A DNA stretch of 64,000 nt, taken from assembly GCF_016908415.1 (NCBI RefSeq), contig NZ_JAFBDW010000003.1:186001-250000 (forward strand), given 5' to 3'. Source of the DNA: Caldicoprobacter guelmensis (lineage in GTDB: Bacteria; Bacillota; Clostridia; Caldicoprobacterales; Caldicoprobacteraceae). Below the pieces are notes generated by a model. The model did not search any database and was not told where the DNA came from. It worked only from the letters and a program-made list of their open reading frames with translations. A program made the translations under genes and the position numbers. Positions within the stretch are counted from its first letter, which is position 1; each line of letters opens with the position of its first letter. Shown piece after piece: positions 17,028 to 26,097 of this stretch.

Positions 17028-18484
17028 CCCCATGCCCTGTCAGCAACAGCCTTATGTTCCTTTATTCCTACTATTTTAGGGATGTTGCTGGCATCCACCG
17101 GCTCATCGGTTAAATCATACTTGAGCTTCAAAGCTATAATCCGCCTCACCGACTCATTAATGCGCTCCATCGGTATTGTACCATCATGAACAGCTTTGAT
17201 GATGGCCTCAAAGGCTTGTTTCTGCTTTTCATAAGTATGGCATATCGACACTATATCAGTCCCAGCCAGCACCGCCCGTACAACCGCTTCCTCTAATCCG
17301 TAATTCTTTTGTATGGCCCCCATCTCCATATCGTCCGATATGACCACTCCTTCAAAGCCCAACTCCTGGCGCAGCATTCCCGTAATTATCTCCCACGACA
17401 GGCTGGCAGGTACCTTTTCTTTGGTTATATTTGGGAACAGTATGTGAGCCACCATAACCATATCAGCCCCTTCCTCAATGGCCTGCTTGAAAGGAATGAG
17501 CTCAAAGCTTTTGAGACGCTGCATGTCGTGTTCCAATCTGGGAAGGTCCACATGGGAATCCACAACGGTATCGCCATGTCCCGGAAAATGTTTTATTACA
17601 GGTATAACGCCACCATCTTTAAGTCCTTTCATTAGGGCAACTCCGAGGTGCGCAACAACCTCAGGAGTGGTGCCCAATGCCCTGTCGCCAATAACGGTGT
17701 TGTTGGGGTTGCTCAATATGTCTAGAACTGGCGCAAAATTAAGATTAAAGCCGTAAGCTCGCATTTCAGCAGCCATCACCTTTCCCACATCATAGGCCAG
17801 CTGTGTCGAGTTTTCCCTGCCCAATACCAAATTTGCCGGGAAACGGGTAGCATCCTCCGGAAGGCGATTGACCTTCCCACCCTCCTGATCCGCTGAAATT
17901 ATGAGCGGAAGAGGATTGTCTTTGTTAAGTACTTTTAACTGGTTAATGAGACTAACCAGCTGCATGCTGTTCTTGACATTTCTGGGAAAGAGTATAATGC
18001 TTCCTACGTGGTAGTTTTGTATCATATCCTTGATATCGGAGGAGGGTTCAAATCCGTCAAAGCCTACAATAAGCATCTGGCCCACTTTTTCCTTCAGGGT
18101 CATTTTGCTAATATAGCTTTCGATTTGAGCATCCAAAGAAGATGCCACTTGAGAATTGTTTGGGTTTTGAGCATTAGCGCTTTGAGTGTTCGGCTTTTGC
18201 TCAGATTGCTTGCCTTCATGCTCTGGCTCTAAATAGCTTTGTTTTGTATCCTTAAATCTCTGATCCCACTGTCCCGCCGATCCATTGCCCTCATCATCAA
18301 GCGTTCCGCCATCTTGGCCGGTAGTTTGAGCATCTTTCCCTGTATTGTACAGGGAGGAGGCATTTTCGTCAGCCTTCAAATCACGGCGCGTATATAGTCC
18401 CTCAATAGAACAGCCTGACAACAAAAATGTGCCTATGAACAAAGGTAACAACAAAATGACCAACACCTTGCAAATATTTCTCAT
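17018..18484 (-). CDS. nagZ: Beta-N-acetylhexosaminidase, GH3 family lipoprotein (NagZ-type)
   Basis: A 488-residue glycoside hydrolase family 3 enzyme that removes N-acetylglucosamine from peptidoglycan fragments. The signal peptide ends in the lipobox LLSGC, followed by a ~100-residue Ser/Gln/Asn-rich linker. The catalytic domain starts near MTLKEKVGQMLIVGF. The GH3 NagZ signature KHFPGHGDT with its His/Asp dyad follows, and the nucleophile lies in GVVISDDMEMGA. ATG at 18484 has GGGGGAG before it; the longer reading frame lacks one. Lipid anchoring places it outside the membrane, as for Bacillus NagZ (YbbD). NagA at 53330 could act later on the released sugar. Confidence 0.9.
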   Translation of the reverse strand: MRNICKVLVILLLPLFIGTFLLSGCSIEGLYTRRDLKADENASSLYNTGKDAQTTGQDGGTLDDEGNGSAGQWDQRFKDTKQSYLEPEHEGKQSEQKPNTQSANAQNPNNSQVASSLDAQIESYISKMTLKEKVGQMLIVGFDGFEPSSDIKDMIQNYHVGSIILFPRNVKNSMQLVSLINQLKVLNKDNPLPLIISADQEGGKVNRLPEDATRFPANLVLGRENSTQLAYDVGKVMAAEMRAYGFNLNFAPVLDILSNPNNTVIGDRALGTTPEVVAHLGVALMKGLKDGGVIPVIKHFPGHGDTVVDSHVDLPRLEHDMQRLKSFELIPFKQAIEEGADMVMVAHILFPNITKEKVPASLSWEIITGMLRQELGFEGVVISDDMEMGAIQKNYGLEEAVVRAVLAGTDIVSICHTYEKQKQAFEAIIKAVHDGTIPMERINESVRRIIALKLKYDLTDEPVDASNIPKIVGIKEHKAVADRAWGRE

Positions 18485-18903
18485 GTTTCTCCCCCTTGAT
18501 TCTGCAATTTTTGACAAGATTTACCAAAACGCTCATTTCTAGTTTGTGTTATCAATTTCCCCAAAAAAGAAACTTTGTTACTAATTCATACAGAAAGTTT
18601 GGAACAGGCTCGCTTGGATGGGTTTGTAAAGACTCTCCGTTTAACCTCCCCGAAACCTCTGTCAAATGTTGTAATAGCAAGTAAATCATAAAGGATATTA
18701 AATTAGTGACTATGCCATATTTAATTTGGGGGAAATCTAACAATTACACCTTTATTTTGACATAACAAAAGAGATTATAAGCAACCGGCAAACAGTTTTG
18801 TTTCAAAAACACACTTTTATTCTTGATCTATTACCTGCTATAATTTAGTTATTTTACAAAAATTTCTATATTCCTGCGAACATAAAAATTTTTAAGATTG
18901 CAT
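18485..18903. other. AT-rich intergenic stretch, nothing recognised
   Basis: About 420 bp between nagZ and a decayed coding remnant. It presumably carries the nagZ promoter, but no convincing -35/-10 pair, RNA gene or repeat was seen. Confidence 0.5.
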
Positions 18904-19086
18904 TTAAGGGACAACCAGCCTACCTCCTATACCACCTACAGCATCAGTACCAGGAATCAAATCAATATCAATGCTCTCAAAAGCATATTTAAACACGGCT
19001 TATTAGAGATCTTCCATCATTGTCGCATAAGCATCGATTTACTAATCACTCATTGAAAAAACAATGCTCATAGCTACAAAATATCC
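18904..19086 (-). pseudogene. Decayed coding remnant with in-frame stops
   Basis: Read leftward in one frame: GYFVAMSIVFSMSD, two stops, IDAYATMMEDL, two stops, AVFKYAFESIDIDLIPGTD, AVGGIGGRLVVP, stop. The composition is protein-like (balanced, with conserved-looking PGTDAVGG) yet interrupted by four stops, suggesting the tail of a dead gene. I cannot name the family. Confidence 0.35.
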
Positions 19087-19092
19087 TCACGT

Positions 19093-19132
19093 AATACAAA
19101 ACAAGGATGGCTTTCTAACGCCATCCTTGTTT
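19093..19132 (-). terminator. Terminator of the GH42 operon
   Basis: Perfect inverted repeat AACAAGGATGGC / GCCATCCTTGTT (19100-19111 and 19120-19131) with an eight-base loop, followed leftward by TTTGTA. It lies just after the beta-galactosidase stop. Confidence 0.8.
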
Positions 19133-19142
19133 CATATCACAA

Positions 19143-21209
19143 TTACAACCTCTCCAAAATCTTCACCCCATACGGCGGAAGTGATACACGGCCTGTAACG
19201 TTTTCACCCGTTATCATATCCTTAAACCGCATATCTTTGAGGTCTACTTGCCTCTCTTCGGGCACAAAATTGAGTATGAAAACGAACACCCTCTCTCCAT
19301 CTGTGCGCATCTGTGCCGTCACGCCCTGAGGCAGCTCAGTATCAACCGCTCTCTTTAGATTCAGCTCCCTGATGAGCGCTCCATAAAAATCTGTAAGGAA
19401 ATCCCCGTTGTTCCTAAATGCAATATAATACGCCTTGCCCTTACCAAAGGAATTTACAGTCAGAGCAGGTCTGCCGGCATAGAAATCGCTCTTGTAAGTG
19501 GCCAGAACCTCCGCAGTTTCAGCGTGTATCAAATCACACAGCTCTCTGGCCTCATACTCGCCTTTAAGCCCCAGCGGATTACCATCCTTCAGCACCACGT
19601 GGTTTACATCGTGGTCGTACAGCGCATCTATCTCCTCAGACCATATTCCGGTCACCTTTCTCAAAGGCCCGGGAAACCCTCCGAGAAAGCATAGGTCATT
19701 CTCATCTACAATACCGCTCCAGTATGTGGTTACAAAGGTGCCTCCCTTTTCCACAAATTTCTCTATCCTCTCGGCCACTCCTGGACGTACCATGTACAGC
19801 ATAGGAGCGATAAGCAGCTTGTAACCCGAAAAATCGCAGTCCATATCTATAACATCCACGGGCACGCCGTTTTCCCAGAATGTCCTGTAATGAGACTGGC
19901 AGGTCAACAGATAGTCCTTTTTCTCCCGCCGTGGTCCCTGCGCATCGTCTATTGCCCACCGGTTTTCCCAGTCATATATTATCGCAACCTCCGGCCTTAC
20001 CGTCGTACCTACGATAGGATCCAGCTTCTCAAGCACCTTGCCTACTTCTGCAACATCCTTGAAAACGCGCGTATTCTCATGGCCGCAGTGATCAACCACC
20101 GCGCCGTGGAATTTCTCCACACATCCCCTGCTCTTGCGCCACTGGAAGTATTGCACCGTATCCGAACCGTGAGCCACCGCCTGTATAGACGACAGGAGGT
20201 GCATACCAGGCCGCTTTAGTTTAGCCACCGGCTGCCAGTTGGTCATGCTGGGCGTGCTTTCCATTAACATAAAGGGCTTCCCACCCTTTAGCGAGCGATT
20301 TATGTCATGCACAAAAGCCACTTTGTATGCAAGTTCCCAGTCAGGCTCCTCTCCATGCCACATCGGATAGTTGTCCCATGAAATCACATCGAGCTCAGGA
20401 GCAAATTTCCAGTAATTCAGCCCAGTATATGTCCCCATAAAATTGGTAGTGACAGGAACATTTGGCGTGATTTCGCGCAACGGGGCAATCTCGTTTTTCA
20501 TGAACTCGATGGTCTGATGGGTTACAAACCGCTTCCAGTCCAAATTGAGTCCATGGATAGACCCTTCCCCATGAGGTGCGGGAGACTGTATTTGGTCCCA
20601 ATCGGTGTATGTATGGCTCCAGAAACCTGTCCACCACGCACGGTTGAGCTTATCTAAATCATTGTCATACTTCTTCTTCAGCCATTCCCTGAAAGCCTGC
20701 TGGCACAGCTCACAGTGGCATTCACCCCCATATTCATTGGATACATGCCATGCCAGAAGGGCAGGGTGGTCCTTATAGCGCTCAGCCAGCTTTTGATTTA
20801 TAAGGCGCGTCTTTTCACGATACACAGGCGAGGTATAGCAGTGATTATGTCGCCCTCCAAACAGTATCCTCTGGCGGTTGGGCAAAACCCTGAGCACTTC
20901 TGGATATTTTTGAGCCAACCAAGCCGGTCTTGCCCCGCTGGGAGTAGCTAAAATGACATACACGCCGTTCTCGGCCAGCTTGTCCATAATGGTATCTAGC
21001 CATCCAAACTCGAACTTACCTTCCTCAGGCTCCAAGCTGGCCCATGAAAATATCCCCACCGACATCACATTACAATGGGCTAACTTCATAAGGCGCATGT
21101 CTTCATCCCATACCTCGGGCGTGTCTTTCCATTGATCGGGATTGTAGTCACCGCCATGGAGAAAATGCGGAAACTTTGGGTTTATAGGGGGATACTTCAT
21201 CGGTTTCAT
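19143..21209 (-). CDS. Glycoside hydrolase family 42 beta-galactosidase
   Basis: A 688-residue GH42 enzyme, predicted cytosolic as no signal peptide is seen. The family opening HGGDYNPDQW is present. The acid/base Glu lies in WHVSNEYGG near residue 152 and the nucleophile Glu in FMLMESTPS near 305. A Cys cluster (HNHCYTS with CHCELC) fits the GH42 zinc site. The C-terminal trimerisation and small beta domains follow. ATG at 21209 is preceded by AGAGGTG. It is the last gene of a four-gene operon with two Gfo/Idh oxidoreductases and an acyltransferase, so its natural substrate may be a modified galactoside (or arabinoside) rather than lactose. Confidence 0.92.
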   Translation of the reverse strand: MKPMKYPPINPKFPHFLHGGDYNPDQWKDTPEVWDEDMRLMKLAHCNVMSVGIFSWASLEPEEGKFEFGWLDTIMDKLAENGVYVILATPSGARPAWLAQKYPEVLRVLPNRQRILFGGRHNHCYTSPVYREKTRLINQKLAERYKDHPALLAWHVSNEYGGECHCELCQQAFREWLKKKYDNDLDKLNRAWWTGFWSHTYTDWDQIQSPAPHGEGSIHGLNLDWKRFVTHQTIEFMKNEIAPLREITPNVPVTTNFMGTYTGLNYWKFAPELDVISWDNYPMWHGEEPDWELAYKVAFVHDINRSLKGGKPFMLMESTPSMTNWQPVAKLKRPGMHLLSSIQAVAHGSDTVQYFQWRKSRGCVEKFHGAVVDHCGHENTRVFKDVAEVGKVLEKLDPIVGTTVRPEVAIIYDWENRWAIDDAQGPRREKKDYLLTCQSHYRTFWENGVPVDVIDMDCDFSGYKLLIAPMLYMVRPGVAERIEKFVEKGGTFVTTYWSGIVDENDLCFLGGFPGPLRKVTGIWSEEIDALYDHDVNHVVLKDGNPLGLKGEYEARELCDLIHAETAEVLATYKSDFYAGRPALTVNSFGKGKAYYIAFRNNGDFLTDFYGALIRELNLKRAVDTELPQGVTAQMRTDGERVFVFILNFVPEERQVDLKDMRFKDMITGENVTGRVSLPPYGVKILERL

Positions 21210-21244
21210 AAATATCACCTCTCAATAACTATATTATGCCTGCC

Positions 21245-21991
21245 TTACGCACGCCAGCTTATGCCACTCTTGATTACCCTTGCAGGATTGCCTGCCACCA
21301 AAGAATTCGGTGGGACATCCCTATTTACAAGCGAATTCGCGGCAATAACGCAGTTGTCGCCTATGGTTACCCCTTTCAAAATAGTACAGTTGCACCCTAT
21401 CCAGACCCTATTCCCTATTTTTACAGGTTTACTTATGGAATTTTGCTTACCATCTTCATAGATGATGGTATGGAAATCGGTATCCAGGATGGTTGTACCC
21501 CACGCGATGGCGCAGTCCCTCCCAATGCTAATGCTGGTTGCACAGTGTATAACCGACGATGCGGTTATATAGGTGTTGTCTCCTATAGTCAAGCTGGCAC
21601 CCGGCTCCAAAATTACTCGCACTCCTGGCCCCAACTTCACTCTGCCTTCTATGTGACAGGTTGAATTTCTGGCTAGCTTCAAATAAGCGCCATCACCGCT
21701 CTGCTCGCCAATGTATCTGCCACCCAGATACAACCGCCCATCAACCTGCAGCCTGGCCTTACGTGACTTTCTAATTTTGCTTCCCACATCAACGATAACC
21801 GGAAACCTATAGAATTTGATCCCAAAAAACCTCAGACCCACAAAAAAGCTATAAATGGCATTGAAAATGAGCTTTGGATTACTCCAAATAATCCTCAATG
21901 CCTTTCTTATCTTCGACTTATTAAACCAGCGGAACCCCACCCATGGGTTGTATCCCTTTTGAACAACGGTTTCTACTTTGTCATCGTACAT
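21245..21991 (-). CDS. Hexapeptide-repeat (left-handed beta-helix) acyltransferase
   Basis: A 248-residue protein. The N-terminal ~90 residues are basic with a hydrophobic patch. The remainder has hexapeptide repeats such as LTIGDN, ISIGRD, VKIGNR and VTIGDN, and ends with the typical VNRDVPPNSLVAGNPARVIK loop. The likely active His lies in DTDFHTI. Such enzymes acetylate sugars using acetyl-CoA; the substrate here is unknown. It sits 36 bp before the GH42 gene and 248 bp after an oxidoreductase; nothing was recognised in that gap. Confidence 0.85.
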   Translation of the reverse strand: MYDDKVETVVQKGYNPWVGFRWFNKSKIRKALRIIWSNPKLIFNAIYSFFVGLRFFGIKFYRFPVIVDVGSKIRKSRKARLQVDGRLYLGGRYIGEQSGDGAYLKLARNSTCHIEGRVKLGPGVRVILEPGASLTIGDNTYITASSVIHCATSISIGRDCAIAWGTTILDTDFHTIIYEDGKQNSISKPVKIGNRVWIGCNCTILKGVTIGDNCVIAANSLVNRDVPPNSLVAGNPARVIKSGISWRA

Positions 21992-22239
21992 CGTTCTTCA
22001 CCCTTTCGATCTTATGTACAAACTCTTTTACAGTGCTGGATAGGTGGGCTCCGCTTAAAACAAATAAAATAGGATACAAGTAACTCCCGATTAGCTGGCA
22101 AGCCATGTAAGCTCGACAACAATATAACCCTATCCGCCAACTCTATTTTAACATCCTTTTATCTCTTGTACAAGCATATTTAACACACAGTTTAAAATTG
22201 GTAACTCGCATAAGTCCATAGACGATATAAATATCTCAT

Positions 22240-23229
22240 TTAGAACCGTATTACTTTCCCCTCGTCTGCCGACTGCCTGGCTTTCAAGCACGCCTCGGTC
22301 ACATAGAAGGAGTCATGAGCTGTAACCAGGCACTGACCTTCTCCTTTTATTTGCCTCAAAAAATCTATAAATATGTTCTGCTTGGGCATGAGCGGCACTT
22401 CCCTAATGCCATCTATCTCATCGTTTATCAAGTACACCTTGCCATCCCTCACCTCAAGAACGCCCCGGGTGCCCACAACGCGCAAACGGTCATCGTCGTG
22501 GGTAGGTGCCTGCTTGGGACGCAAATAATCTATGCTTACCGAGCCAAACACCTCATTTGAAAAGGTGAAGTGGCATAAGGCCGACACCTCAAGTTCTCCA
22601 TGCTCACGGTTATACCTGGCAGAGTGGGAAGCAAAAACCGATTCAAATTTTTGGCCGCCGAACCAGTAAAGCCAGTCAATGGCATGGCTTCCCACCCATG
22701 GAATGGTGCCCCCGTAAGTTGAACGCGATTTGTAAAATTCGCTTCTCTGGCCGAGTTTATACGATTTTTGAGCATTCATCAGCCGTATCTCTCCCACCAC
22801 ACCTTCTTTCACCAGATTCCATGCCGTAATGAAATGGGCAGAATACCTGATTCCAAACATGGCCGCAAGGTGCACACCTGAACGAGAATGAACCTCCTTA
22901 AGCTGCTCCAGGTCTTCAAAGGTGGTGGCAAGCGGCTTTTCCACAAAGGCGTGTATCCCCCGTTCAAGCACCTGCATTGTAACTCTGGCGTGGTGGCCAA
23001 AGAAGCAGTTGACCACTGCTATGTCGGGCTTTACCTCATCAAGCATAGTTCTGTAATCGTCATATATTTTAGGCACATGCCCTATTTTGCACGCTGCTCT
23101 ATAAGCAGGGCTTATATCTTCTCCTTCCGAACCCGGAGCTACTCCTACAATAATAACACCTCTGTCCTCCTTTATTCCTTCAATTGCGTAGTTATAATGA
23201 CCGCTGGAGCCTATAATAACGACTTTCAT
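22240..23229 (-). CDS. Gfo/Idh/MocA family oxidoreductase
   Basis: A 329-residue NAD(P)-dependent oxidoreductase. The nucleotide loop is atypical (VVIIGSSGHYNYAI), while the family motif VEKPLATT near residue 93 and the GSHAIDWLYWFGG region near 178 are conserved. It acts on a sugar or polyol that cannot be named from sequence. The ATG overlaps the stop of the previous Gfo/Idh gene by four bases (ATGA), so the two are translationally coupled and may form a two-step oxidation/reduction. GGGGGAGG precedes the start. Confidence 0.82.
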   Translation of the reverse strand: MKVVIIGSSGHYNYAIEGIKEDRGVIIVGVAPGSEGEDISPAYRAACKIGHVPKIYDDYRTMLDEVKPDIAVVNCFFGHHARVTMQVLERGIHAFVEKPLATTFEDLEQLKEVHSRSGVHLAAMFGIRYSAHFITAWNLVKEGVVGEIRLMNAQKSYKLGQRSEFYKSRSTYGGTIPWVGSHAIDWLYWFGGQKFESVFASHSARYNREHGELEVSALCHFTFSNEVFGSVSIDYLRPKQAPTHDDDRLRVVGTRGVLEVRDGKVYLINDEIDGIREVPLMPKQNIFIDFLRQIKGEGQCLVTAHDSFYVTEACLKARQSADEGKVIRF

Positions 23230-24449
23230 CCTATATCCTCCCCCTTAAAATACTGGTATCCCCTCAAATCCATCGTTTTACCGGCTTTTGCCCATTCTAC
23301 GCCAATTTCATGTGGCAGCTTCCATTCCTGGTAACATCTCTTCAAAACCTCATTTAACCCTTCCACCCAAGTTATTTTCGTGTTTTCATTGTACTTGATC
23401 AGATTTTCCGGGAAATGCGATATGCGCGGTACTGACTCCTGCATACCGTTGATACACAGCGTGTGAGAAGTAGCAGCTTCGATGCCGCACACCACAGGCT
23501 GTATACCCTTAACCGCATCTATAGTCATCCACAGCTTCTTAACCCCTTCTTCCTCTGGATTGCCGTACACCTTGTAAGTGCCATCATCAAATACAGCTAT
23601 TATATTGTCACTTTTACCCTCCATTGGGCCGTATACAACCTTTGCCTTTTCAAATTCAAAGCAAAAAGTGGGATTAACAGTTTCGGTAACAGCATGGGTC
23701 ACATAAAACAGCAATTCCACACCTTCTTCAGTAAAAATCCTTACAGCAGCAGTATCGAAGTTTTCAATGTTATTGGCGCGATAAAGCTCCGCTGTAAGTT
23801 GAGCGGGCTTTGCGCTCTTATCCTGCTCCTGGCCTAAGACGTAAAACATGTTGTGCAGATGATGGGCTGTCGCATTGTTGGCAACGCTGTCCAGTATCCA
23901 CCTGCCTTCTGCATCTCGCAGTTTACCAGCCCATGCCCGCCGGTAATAATCTTTATTTCTGGGCCACAGCACAATGGTCTTAAACCTCTTGGGCCTGCCA
24001 AATAAGCCCGATTGGATGTCCTTTTTAAGGGTACGTATGGCATCGGTGTACGACCATTGATAGCCGATTGCAACGATTTTGCCAGCACGATCCCTGGCCT
24101 CCATCATCTGCCGAGCTTCCTGAATGGTTGCGCTCACTGGCTTTTCACACAGCACATTGTTCCCTTGGGATAGAGCATAACAGGTTTGAACGCAATGAAA
24201 ATGAATAGGGGTCGATATGATGGCCAACTCAGCTTTAAAGCTGGCATAAAACTCCTCCATTGAGGAGAAAATGGGGATCTCCATATCTTTAATCTTTTGC
24301 AGATTACGACATCCTTCTGGCCTAGGGTCAATTGCCCCTACAACTTTAAAGTCACCTCGCTCAAGATTATTGAGCAGCGCATCGACGTATATATTACCGT
24401 ATCCGCCGATGCCTACTAATACAATAGAAACCCGATTATCGTCGTACAT
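23226..24449 (-). CDS. Gfo/Idh/MocA family oxidoreductase, first gene of GH42 operon
   Basis: A ~407-residue member with nucleotide loop LVGIGGYGNIYVDAL and family motif CEKPVSATIQEARQ near residue 98. The C-terminal domain is longer than in the next gene, with YRRAWAGKLRD near 160 and a GVEWAKAGKTMDLRGYQYF tail. The ATG at 24449 is seven bases after GGAGGG; an ATG two codons earlier is too close. It is the first gene behind the LacI-type operator at 24482. Substrate unknown; coupling with the next gene and GH42 suggests processing of a galactoside-derived sugar. Confidence 0.82.
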   Translation of the reverse strand: MYDDNRVSIVLVGIGGYGNIYVDALLNNLERGDFKVVGAIDPRPEGCRNLQKIKDMEIPIFSSMEEFYASFKAELAIISTPIHFHCVQTCYALSQGNNVLCEKPVSATIQEARQMMEARDRAGKIVAIGYQWSYTDAIRTLKKDIQSGLFGRPKRFKTIVLWPRNKDYYRRAWAGKLRDAEGRWILDSVANNATAHHLHNMFYVLGQEQDKSAKPAQLTAELYRANNIENFDTAAVRIFTEEGVELLFYVTHAVTETVNPTFCFEFEKAKVVYGPMEGKSDNIIAVFDDGTYKVYGNPEEEGVKKLWMTIDAVKGIQPVVCGIEAATSHTLCINGMQESVPRISHFPENLIKYNENTKITWVEGLNEVLKRCYQEWKLPHEIGVEWAKAGKTMDLRGYQYFKGEDIG

Positions 24450-24481
24450 ATTCATCCCTCCATAAAAAGATATTCAAACTC

Positions 24482-24493
24482 GCAAACGATTGC
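24482..24493. promoter_or_regulatory. LacI-type operator upstream of the GH42 operon
   Basis: GCAAACGATTGC, arms GCAA/TTGC around a central CG, about 35 bp upstream of the first start codon. It resembles PurR/GalR sites more than the AAACGTTTAC iol operators. A likely binder is a LacI-family protein; the one at 56864 or one outside the window are candidates. Confidence 0.55.
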
Positions 24494-24513
24494 ATAAACT
24501 TTAAATTAAAAAT

Positions 24514-25455
24514 TTAAATGTAAGTTAGCACAAACATGTACAACGGAATAAAAATAAGGCTGGCCATCGTGGTAACCGTCACCATAGCAGCCGCATACCT
24601 GTAATCTGCCTTGTAAGCTTGAGATACAATGGCTATCTGAGTCATAGTAGGCATTGCTGCCTGGATGACAAACACCTTTTTCATCAGTACAGGCAAAGGC
24701 AAATAATACATAAAAGCTAATATTAGCAACGGAGCCAACACAAATCTACCCAATAATACAGCTACCATGTCCTTATCAAACCTTATATCTTGCATTTTTA
24801 TAGAGTTTATAACAATACCTATGTATAACATTGATAAAGGAGTGGTTAAATTGCCCATATATTTACAGGCATCCATAATAAACTTGGGAAGACGAACATC
24901 AAACAGTATCAATAAAATAGCCAATAAAAAGCCTATTAAAGGAGGAGATAGCAAATTTTTAATCCTTCTTGATAGAGTGGTTACTTGACCATTCAAGCCA
25001 TCGCGCTGAATTCCACTTACACCCATAGTCCAAAACAACACTGTATTTGCAACATAGTACAACAACACAAAGGATGTGCTTTTCTCTCCAAAAAGCGCAA
25101 CATTAACCGGCAACCCTATAAATACCGTGTTAGAAAAGGTAAACATGGCTAAAAAGACGCCGTGTTTATGGGATGGTACATTAAGTAACCTTACTATCAT
25201 CAGCCCAATTCCATACAACAGCAACATACATAATATAGGTATAAATACGCCCAACCCCGCTTCGAATAACTTCTTTCTATCAAATGTAGACAACAAATTC
25301 GAAATCATCAGAGCAGGTAAAGACACCTTTACTACTATCTTAGAAAACAGCTCGGACGTACGCTCGTCAAACCAACCACGATAGCTGAGCACATAGCCTA
25401 TTGAAACCATAATCAAAATACTGAGTACGCACTGGACAGCATCAAAAACCCCCAT
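24514..25455 (-). CDS. AEC family (auxin efflux carrier-like) transporter
   Basis: A ~313-residue membrane protein with about ten hydrophobic segments in two halves and the family features GYVLSYRGWFDERTSELFSKIVVKVSLPALM and a FSNTVFIGLPVNVALFG stretch after the fourth segment. AEC members carry organic acids such as malate or malonate; substrate unknown here. The ATG at 25455 has AGGAG ten bases upstream; a longer start at 25476 nearly abuts the previous stop. It follows the unknown membrane protein at 25478. Confidence 0.85.
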   Translation of the reverse strand: MGVFDAVQCVLSILIMVSIGYVLSYRGWFDERTSELFSKIVVKVSLPALMISNLLSTFDRKKLFEAGLGVFIPILCMLLLYGIGLMIVRLLNVPSHKHGVFLAMFTFSNTVFIGLPVNVALFGEKSTSFVLLYYVANTVLFWTMGVSGIQRDGLNGQVTTLSRRIKNLLSPPLIGFLLAILLILFDVRLPKFIMDACKYMGNLTTPLSMLYIGIVINSIKMQDIRFDKDMVAVLLGRFVLAPLLILAFMYYLPLPVLMKKVFVIQAAMPTMTQIAIVSQAYKADYRYAAAMVTVTTMASLIFIPLYMFVLTYI

Positions 25456-25477
25456 AATTGCAAGGCTCCTTTTCAAA

Positions 25478-25969
25478 TTATTTCATTTTAAGAGGTGCTT
25501 TAAATATTATTCCATCTATCTTCCACAATCCCGCTCGCTTTTGAAGTAATATTACCTTCTCTCCATTCTGCCACGGGGGAGGGATTTTAACTTCTTGGTC
25601 ATCACTTTTGGGCTTTGCCACTATTTTGGGAATTTCTTCTTCGACAACAACTCTGGCTGAATCATTCCAGGGCCAAGCCCATAGCCATTTAATACGCAAT
25701 CGAAGATTATAGTCTTGTATAATAAAATTTTCATACTGATTGTTATTCAATAAAGGGTCAGAGCTTAAATAAGATGAAGTAAAGAACTTGTTTAAAGAAA
25801 CATTTTTCTGTTCCTCTAATATTGCTGCAGCCCTCTGAGTCATTCCCTCTGTCACCACAATATATATATTGGCACAATCATATGCCGTGAATGAAACCAA
25901 AACGATCGACCATATCAAAATCGCTATAATAATAAATTTTTTCACTATATATCGCATAAACTTAAGCAT
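25478..25969 (-). CDS. Unknown single-pass membrane protein
   Basis: A ~163-residue protein I do not recognise. It has a basic N-terminus and one hydrophobic helix (FIIIAILIWSIVLVSF), then an exported helical region and a C-terminal domain rich in Pro, Lys and beta-prone residues (EEIPKIVAKPK, PPPWQNGEKVILLQKRAGLWKIDG). The layout resembles a membrane-tethered accessory protein. It ends 22 bp before the AEC carrier start and is probably co-transcribed. The start codon is uncertain (ATG 25969 or TTG 25978); the ribosome site is weak. Confidence 0.55.
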   Translation of the reverse strand: MLKFMRYIVKKFIIIAILIWSIVLVSFTAYDCANIYIVVTEGMTQRAAAILEEQKNVSLNKFFTSSYLSSDPLLNNNQYENFIIQDYNLRLRIKWLWAWPWNDSARVVVEEEIPKIVAKPKSDDQEVKIPPPWQNGEKVILLQKRAGLWKIDGIIFKAPLKMK

Positions 25970-26026
25970 CACACTCAAAAACTAACACCTACCCACAAAA
26001 TTATTTCAATTTACCACAATAATAAC

Positions 26027-26057
26027 ACAAAAAAGAGGAGTTTGTAAATTTCAAACT
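26027..26057 (-). terminator. Weak terminator after the RND permease gene
   Basis: Read leftward: AGTTTG, seven-base loop, CAAACT, then CCTCTTTTTT. The stem is short and AT-rich but the U-run is good. Confidence 0.4.
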
Positions 26058-26097
26058 TGCCTTCAAACATATACCCCCTTCTCTATCAAACCTCCTA

